This document shows, in pieces, positions 58,428-64,000 of a DNA stretch of 64,000 nt (the stretch's first letter is position 1; every line of letters begins with the position of its first letter). The translations under genes and the position numbers were made by a program. Below the pieces are notes generated by a model that saw nothing but the letters and a program-made list of their open reading frames with translations, made no database searches and was not told the origin of the DNA. This DNA comes from Drechmeria coniospora (Eukaryota > Ascomycota > Sordariomycetes > Hypocreales > Ophiocordycipitaceae): positions 2,194,027 through 2,258,026 of the forward strand of contig NC_054390.1 of assembly GCF_001625195.1 (NCBI RefSeq), in the 5' to 3' direction.

Positions 58428-59693
58428 TTACAGTCGACTTGGATTGTCCGGGGGGATGACGACGACGACCTTGCCCCAGGTCCCTCGCCCCTTCAAGGCC
58501 TGCAGCGAGTCCTTTACCCTCTCCAGCCCGACAAACTCGTGATCGGTGTAGACGGTCCCCCTCAGCTTGCCCTGGGCAATCAGCGCCATGATGCCCCGCC
58601 AGACAACGGGGATCACGTCGGGCTGATGGAGGGCGAAAGCGCCCCAGTGGATGCCAACTAGAGAGATGTTCTTCAAAAGCACCTTGTTCATGGCCACCTT
58701 TTCGACGTGTCCAGCAGCGAAGCCGACGACGAGGATTCGTCCGTTCCAAGCCGTGCACTTGGTGGACTTGTCGACGAGGCCGATGGGGTCGTAGACGATG
58801 TCGACGCCGCGCCCATCAGGCGTCAGGGCCTTGACCTTGGCGGGCCATTCAGGGTCCGTGTAGGAAACTGCGTGGTCGGCGCCGAAGTCTTTGGCGATTT
58901 GCAGCTTACGGACCGTCGATGCGGTCGCAATGACCGTCGCTCCAAAGGCCTTGGCGACTGTTTTCCATTTGTCGTCAGACCAACTGTCGTTTGGATCACT
59001 CGTCGCTTCCATCCTCGACCCTTCCCCTCGGGGGTGGTGGACTTACCCTGCACAGCAGCGAGACCGACGCCTCCGGCCGCAGCATGGACGAGGACGTGGT
59101 CGCCCCGTTTGATCTGGGCTCGCAAGACGAGGGCGCCATAGCTCGTCGGCGCCGTGACGAACAAGCCAGCGGCCTCCTGGAACGACCAGCCATCCGGCAC
59201 GGGTAGCAAGGCAGCCTCCTTTGCGCAGACCTTGGTGGCGAAGGCGCCCTGGGCAGCGCCAAAGACGCGGTCCCCAGGCTTGAACCGGGGAGGCTCGTTC
59301 CTCGTGCCTCCCGACGGCGTAGAGATGATGGTACCGGCGAACTCAGCGCCGGCTATCCATGGAAACGCTGTGGATGCTTGCATCAGCTTTCATGAGGAGC
59401 TCTCGATATAGGGCCCGTGTACGTACGAGGCTGGTTCTGGTAGCGACCCTGAACCTGGAGAATATCGAAAAAGTTGGCGGCCGAGGCGCGCACCTGGATG
59501 AGATAGTCGTCCTCCTTGGGCGTCGGGTCTCGCAACTCGGACACCGTAAGCTCTGACGGGTCCTAGTGCATGAGAGAAAGAGGTGTAAGCAACATGCTGG
59601 CTCCTAGGTGCCCAACTGAGTCCGGTTGCCATGTATGAAGGCTGATCGGGGGTCGTGCACCTTGACGTATTCTTTTATCTCAATCCCGCGCAT
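58428..59693 (-). CDS. NADPH:quinone oxidoreductase, zinc-free MDR family
   Basis: Exons 59693-59661, 59562-59427, 59367-59047 and 58957-58428 give 339 residues. These medium-chain reductases pass electrons from NADPH to quinones or other enones. The first exon codes for only 11 residues (MRGIEIKEYVK); it is supported by the family pattern EYVKDPSELTVSELRDPTPKE across the junction. Seen: DYLIQVRASAANFFDILQVQ, QPPFPWIAGAEFAGTI, FKPGDRVFGAAQGAFA, the nucleotide loop HAAAGGVGLAAVQVAKAFGA and WNGRILVVGFAAGHVEKVAM. The zinc-binding cysteines of alcohol dehydrogenases are absent. The true substrate is unknown. It is convergent with Kap120, 198 bp apart. Confidence 0.93.
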
Positions 59694-60896
59694 GATGAAA
59701 GGGAGGCTGGACCTGTCGGCCTATCTGCCTGGCCAACCGTATGTTATTCGCGTGTCTGTCGTCCGTCTCGGCAATGGACAAAGATGCAACAGTCTGCCTT
59801 TGTTGGATGGGACGAGATGAGATGGAATTGGATGTAGTAGAACAGAACGGGGAGAAGTCGTATTGCAATACCAAGTACGGACTATGTGTAATATTTGCTT
59901 ACACCGAGTACAAGTACTCGCACACATGAGAGTCCTGCACGGAGGTACGGAGTACATTGTACGTATCACCTTGCACGTACAGTGCCTAGTGGTACATACC
60001 TACAGTATACCTACCTGTAGATACGTTGGCGTACTGTACGTGCACTGTATGTCCAGGTCGAGCCGAGGTGTCTGAATAATTAATAGCAAAAGGGTAGATT
60101 CACTTCACTGTGTCGAATCGGATTCCTCCTAAGAGCTCATGAACAAAAGGATCCCGAATCCGGCTAGCCCATCCTGTCCCCTCCGCCGCCCTCCACCGGC
60201 CTCGGAACGGTCCCATCTTTGCGGCCCGGCGTTCGGGTTGTGGTGACGCCGTATACTGTACTGTACGAACGAAAAATGACGGCCGTTTGCCACTTGCACG
60301 CTTGGGTTTGAGGAATTTGCTTGCTGTCACAGTCATCCATGTCCATTCCTGCTTCATCATGATTTCTACCTTGTCTGCTCACGTGTCGCTCGTAGTATCA
60401 AACCGAGATTAGACCCTCCAATTGTCATGCTGTCCGACTGACTCTTTGCTGAGCCGATACCTGGATACGACTCGAAGCGGTATGTGGATGAGCATCAATT
60501 TGTAAACAGCAGGATCGCTCCCAAAAAGAGATGGCTTTTGGGTTGAAAGCTTGCACTGGTACGTGACTGTATAATTTGTTTTGTTTGTCTTGTTTTTTGT
60601 GGGCAACGCTGGCGAATGTTGAGGAGGTGAGAGCTTCATTAGTTGGCGACAGATGTACAGCATCCATCAGACTGACCTCGACAGACCAAGAATAGAAAAT
60701 GATAAGCTTGGATATTTCAGGACACCGATAGCAGGATCGCATCCTCAGGCTGTGGGGTGTCGGTAATGCTGTGCAAATTCCCAACGACACAGACCAACAT
60801 CGCACGCTCGTCGCATCGCATGGCAGGTTTGAACGAAAACTCTGGTGTAACGGCAGCTATCGGCAGCTGCCTGATCAGCATGGGTTTTCATTCAAG

Positions 60897-61045
60897 CCTG
60901 TCATGTAATGCCAAGGGCGCACGTTGTTGGTCTCCAAAGGCATGCAATGCAGCATGCGCTCTTCAAGCCCGCTTCATCCATCGTCGACGATATGTCTCGC
61001 TCCAAACTCACTTGTACCCACGGGAAACTTACCCAAGACCCCGTC

Positions 61046-61082
<37 letters not shown>

Positions 61083-61268
61083 CTAATCATAACGTGGTCT
61101 TGGCCAAACCTATCATGTAATGTCAAGGGCGTGCGACGCCAGTCTCGGCACACATGCAGTATGTATTCTCCAACCCCCTTCTTCCATCATCGACGATTAT
61201 GTCTCGCTGCAGAACTCGCTTGTACCAATGGGCAACTACCTAAGACCCCGTTTGTCGACGTCGTCGTC
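60897..61268. repeat. Diverged direct duplication, two copies about 212 bp apart
   Basis: Copy 1 (60897-61083) and copy 2 (61109-61268) share CATGTAATG-CAAGGGCG, then ATCGACGA-TATGTCTCGCT, AACTC-CTTGTACC and AAGACCCCGT followed by CGTCG-type repeats, in the same order and spacing. The middle part is more diverged. Several differences are C/T and G/A, but not only those. No coding role is evident. Confidence 0.75.
61043..61083. repeat. 9-bp tandem repeat (CGTCGTCGC)
   Basis: About four units of CGTCGTCGC in a row at the end of duplication copy 1. A shorter CGTCGTCG run ends copy 2. Confidence 0.8.
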
Positions 61269-61487
61269 ACTGCTACGGGTCGAGAAGCAAGAACAGTATG
61301 CACAGTACCAAGAAATTACACGAATGCATCGCGTCGAGAACCACTGCACTGACTTGCCGCAGTATCGGTCGTGGAATAACATCAAAGGCGATGGCGCCTA
61401 GATACCAACCGTGCGACCTTTCCTGTATCGGCAGGCACCCTCGACTGCTGGCCTCATTTCCCTTGGAACCCCCTCACAATTCACCGG

Positions 61488-62841
61488 TCAGTCCGTCGCG
61501 TTCAGCAGATGCTCGATCGCGCCCTGGACGCTCCCGCCGCTCCGTCTCAGCGCCGCCACGTTGCGATCAAAGTCGAAGAAGCCCATGTCGTTGAGCTGGC
61601 GGAGCTGCTCGGCATACCGCTCTTCCGGGGACCTGTTGTCGGCTGGCGGGTTTGGAGTCGCCCCTCCTCCACCCAGCATCTGCATCATCTGCTGCATCAT
61701 CTCGGGGCTCATGCCAAACGGATTGCTGGCCAGGCCGGCATCCCCGGACGGCGGGAACAAGGCGGCGAAAGGGTTCGCAGCCTGTTGGCTTGCCGCACCC
61801 TCGGGCCGATCCGCTCCTTGCTGACCGGCAGCGGTGGCCTGGCCGTCCCGCGACTCCTGCTGTGGCGTCGCGTCCGTGCCGGCGGCGGCAGACAGGCCTC
61901 CGAACTGGTTGGGTCCCGCCCTGTTCATGGCTTGGAGCATCCGGTTGATGTCCGTTTCCATGTGGTCGTTGCCGGCACCTGGGGCCCTGCCCATGGCACC
62001 CATCATGAACGGGTTCATCAGCGGGTTTCGCTCGTCGTTCGCATTCCCTTGCTCCGCTTCGGCGGCGGCGGCGGCGGCGGTCGAATCCGTCGCTCCGGGT
62101 GCCGGGAAGCTGCCGGCGCCGCCTGCCATGGCCCTCTGCATCTGCATGACACGCTCCATCATGTCGGGGTTGGTCATGACCTGTCGCAGGTACGGCATCA
62201 TCTCTCGGGCACCGGGCATGTTACGCAACATCGGGTTCGACTGGATGATCATGTTGACGAACTCGGGGTTGTTGAAGGCCTCGTTCACCGCCTGCTGCAC
62301 GTTCGGGTCCGACATCATGCGGCGCATGCCATCCTCGTCCATCGGCGGACCCATCTGAAGTCGGCGTCAGCGCGGCAACGAGCGGGCCGGGGGGGGGGGG
62401 GAGGCCTACGCCGCCGTCCGGGCCAAACATCTCCATTCCGGGGAGGTGGACCTGGTGACCAGCATATCGGGCCCCGGTGAGGCCAGCTAGGGGGTTGTTG
62501 GCGGTGCCCGAGGCCATGTTTGCGGGAATGGCTGGCGGGGTCGAGGCCGACGTCGCCGCCGGCCGGGTCGGGTTGCTGGCGGCGCTCTTGACCATGTGAA
62601 TGGTGTTGTTGGGCTTGATCTTGTAGGACCCGAGCGTGTCGTCGTTCTTCATGACACGCCCCGAGTAGATCAACCTCTGACGCTCGATCGGGATGTTCTC
62701 CAAGTCTTGTCCGGCGAGCTTCGTCTTGAGTTCGAGGACTGTTGCCGCCTCGGCCATGGTGATGACGTGGTTGCCATCCGATGACGTCTTGACCTTGAAC
62801 GTGATCTGGGCGTCGCCGGCCGCCTCGGCGTTGTCCGTCAT
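61488..62841 (-). CDS. DSK2: Ubiquitin receptor Dsk2 (ubiquilin)
   Basis: Exons 62841-62410 and 62354-61488 give 432 residues. Dsk2 shuttles ubiquitinated proteins to the proteasome. The N-terminal ubiquitin-like domain (~12-85) shows TFKVKTSSDGNHVITMAE, IPIERQRLIYSGRVMKNDDT and KPNNTIHMVKS. STI1-type segments follow (MRRMMSDPNVQQAVNEAFNN; NPMLRNMPGAREMMPYLRQV; NPDMMERVMQMQRAM). Met/Gln-rich linkers lead to the C-terminal UBA domain (~392-430; PEERYAEQLRQLNDMGFFD, NVAALRRSGGSVQGAIEHLL). The intron (62409-62355) begins GTAGGC, carries a 13-base poly-C tract, and ends CTGAC...TTCAG; the first codon of exon 2 is ATG. Confidence 0.96.
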
Positions 62842-64000
62842 CCTGCGCGACGTCGTTGGCTTTCCGGGCTCGTCGGCTGCGCGGGGCGATGAGTGAAAGG
62901 TCGACCGATGGGAGGAGGGACGGCGGGACGGAGGAACGGAGGGCCAGAGGGTTTGACGGAGATGGCTTGTGCGGGTGGAAGGTGGAAAAGGGAAAAGGAG
63001 GAATGTTGTTGCTTGAGGACACGCGGATCAAGAGTCGCAGGGGACCAGGTAGCTGAAAAGAAAATGGTTGGGCGAGAAGGGCCTCGAGAGTGCGTGGCAG
63101 TTGGCAGGACGTGGGGCACTCGCAGGATGAAGGTGGAAGACGAGAGCAAGTCAAAGAAGGAAGATTGGTGTTTTGGGGGTCGGGGCGTTCGCTGGTGCAG
63201 CGATCCCAAGCCGTATTAGCGTCGATAATACAGCGGAAGTCAGTGCAGCGCACTGGGGTGCAGAGCATGGAGCCTGGAGTACATGTAGATACAACGGCAC
63301 AGCGCCAGTAGAGGGGGACAATGCCGGTTCTAGCACGTACCATTCTGGTACCATTAGTGCGTGCGAACGGAGTACTGTACACCTTCTCGTCAGTATCGCT
63401 GGTGGCCGACAAGGCCCACTCGCTGGCCGCCGTCGGCCCCCGTTCCGTTGCATCGTTGTCCCGGCTCGAAGCGAGGCAGGTTCCCGAGAGCAGCAAAAGT
63501 TGGTGAATGCAGTACACCGCTAGGTTATAAGGAGTATTGGCATCTACAATGATGAGAAATGCGCGTTGCGAAATGCGCGGTACCGCGCAGTCAGTATCCT
63601 GTCACATAGTACGGCTAGCATACTAGGTATTACTGTAGGCATACCACTGCAACTAGTACGTACACAGGTATAACCGAACAAGTAGCCAGTTGGTTCCGTG
63701 GCATGCCTTGGTGGCACTCGCATATAGCAATCCATCGTCGCTCCTGTTTTTCTCCGTAGAATTTCACCAATGTCTCGCGTGTTTATTTTTCCACCTCGAT
63801 CCATGAGTGGTCTTTTTTTTGTTCTTTTCGTTGAGTCGGCTAGTCATGCCCTGATGCACTGGAAGTGACTTTGAGATAGGCGGGGGGACGGAGCGATTTG
63901 GCAGTGAATGGTGCACCGACTCACGCATAACTTTCCTCCCCATTGTCACCTATTATTCTCCTGTTAGGAGTTAGATGTGCGTCAGCTACTTACTAGTATC
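62842..64000. other. Dsk2 promoter and right-edge intergenic sequence
   Basis: The first ~300 bp (G-rich on the + strand, pyrimidine-rich on the Dsk2 strand) look like promoter and 5' leader. GTAC words appear at about 63360-63380 and 63600-63670. No gene start is convincing before the window ends. Confidence 0.5.

Larger units (their letters stand above)
59694..61487. other. Intergenic region with GTAC words and a diverged direct duplication
   Basis: It lies between the quinone oxidoreductase 5' end and the Dsk2 3' end. GTAC words sit at about 59870-60060. The direct duplication is listed separately. Open frames in 60900-61400 are produced by repeated CGTCGTCGC sequence and change frame between the copies, so coding is unlikely. 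Confidence 0.55.

Noticed and set aside
60924..61352. 142-codon + frame across the direct duplication
   Set aside because: The two duplicated copies fall in different reading frames, so the frame is not conserved between them.
61509..62480. 323-codon + strand open frame
   Set aside because: Antisense shadow of Dsk2; His/Arg/Gly-rich composition typical of reversed coding sequence.

Overview
The window is nuclear DNA of a filamentous ascomycete, most likely a Sordariomycete of the order Hypocreales. The signs are short introns (about 45-135 nt, one of 223 nt) with GT...CTAAC/CTGAC...AG signals, compact GC-rich genes on both strands with no operons, and a fungal gene set (Kap120, Rsc4, Rrn9, BimC, Sam37). 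The spaces between genes are full of GTAC-based words (TACGGAGTA/TACTCCGTA, AAGTACTTAC, CTGTACAGTAC). Species assignment is inference. No rRNA, tRNA, CRISPR array or intact transposon was found.

Layout. 1-6.2 kb: a mitochondrial PPR protein running off the left edge (-), an 18-bp tandem repeat, and a FAR1-type DNA-binding protein (-). 6.4-10.1 kb: a small conserved three-exon gene, ribosomal protein L34, and a complex I assembly factor (NDUFAF3-like). 10.5-21.2 kb: a dense block with vacuolar alkaline phosphatase (-), ALG11 mannosyltransferase (+), gamma-glutamyltransferase (-) and mitochondrial isoleucyl-tRNA synthetase (-). 22.1-23.0 kb: a conserved acidic polyQ protein of unknown function. 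23.05-32.66 kb: a 9.6-kb gene desert saturated with GTAC words. 32.7-44.6 kb: Sam37, GPI transamidase subunit PIG-U/Gab1 (-), Pescadillo/Nop7, an Rrn9-domain Pol I factor carrying a C2H2 finger, and kinesin-5/BimC (-). 45.7-63 kb: an Rsc4-like double-bromodomain protein (-), a Maf nucleotide pyrophosphatase, a small bHLH factor, mitochondrial threonyl-tRNA synthetase (-), karyopherin Kap120, a quinone oxidoreductase (-), a diverged 0.2-kb direct duplication, and the ubiquitin receptor Dsk2 (-).

Most genes are housekeeping and do not form a cluster. Recurring themes are mitochondrial biogenesis (PPR, NDUFAF3, IleRS, Sam37, ThrRS), ER glycosylation and GPI anchoring (ALG11, PIG-U), and ribosome production (L34, Nop7, Rrn9). 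Exon structures were derived by hand from splice signals, reading frame and family sequence; every multi-exon model closes in frame. The most unusual signals are the dispersed GTAC word family with perfect palindromes, GC-AG introns in three genes (one of these has a GT alternative), poly-C tracts in three short introns, and the FAR1 and Rrn9-zinc-finger proteins.
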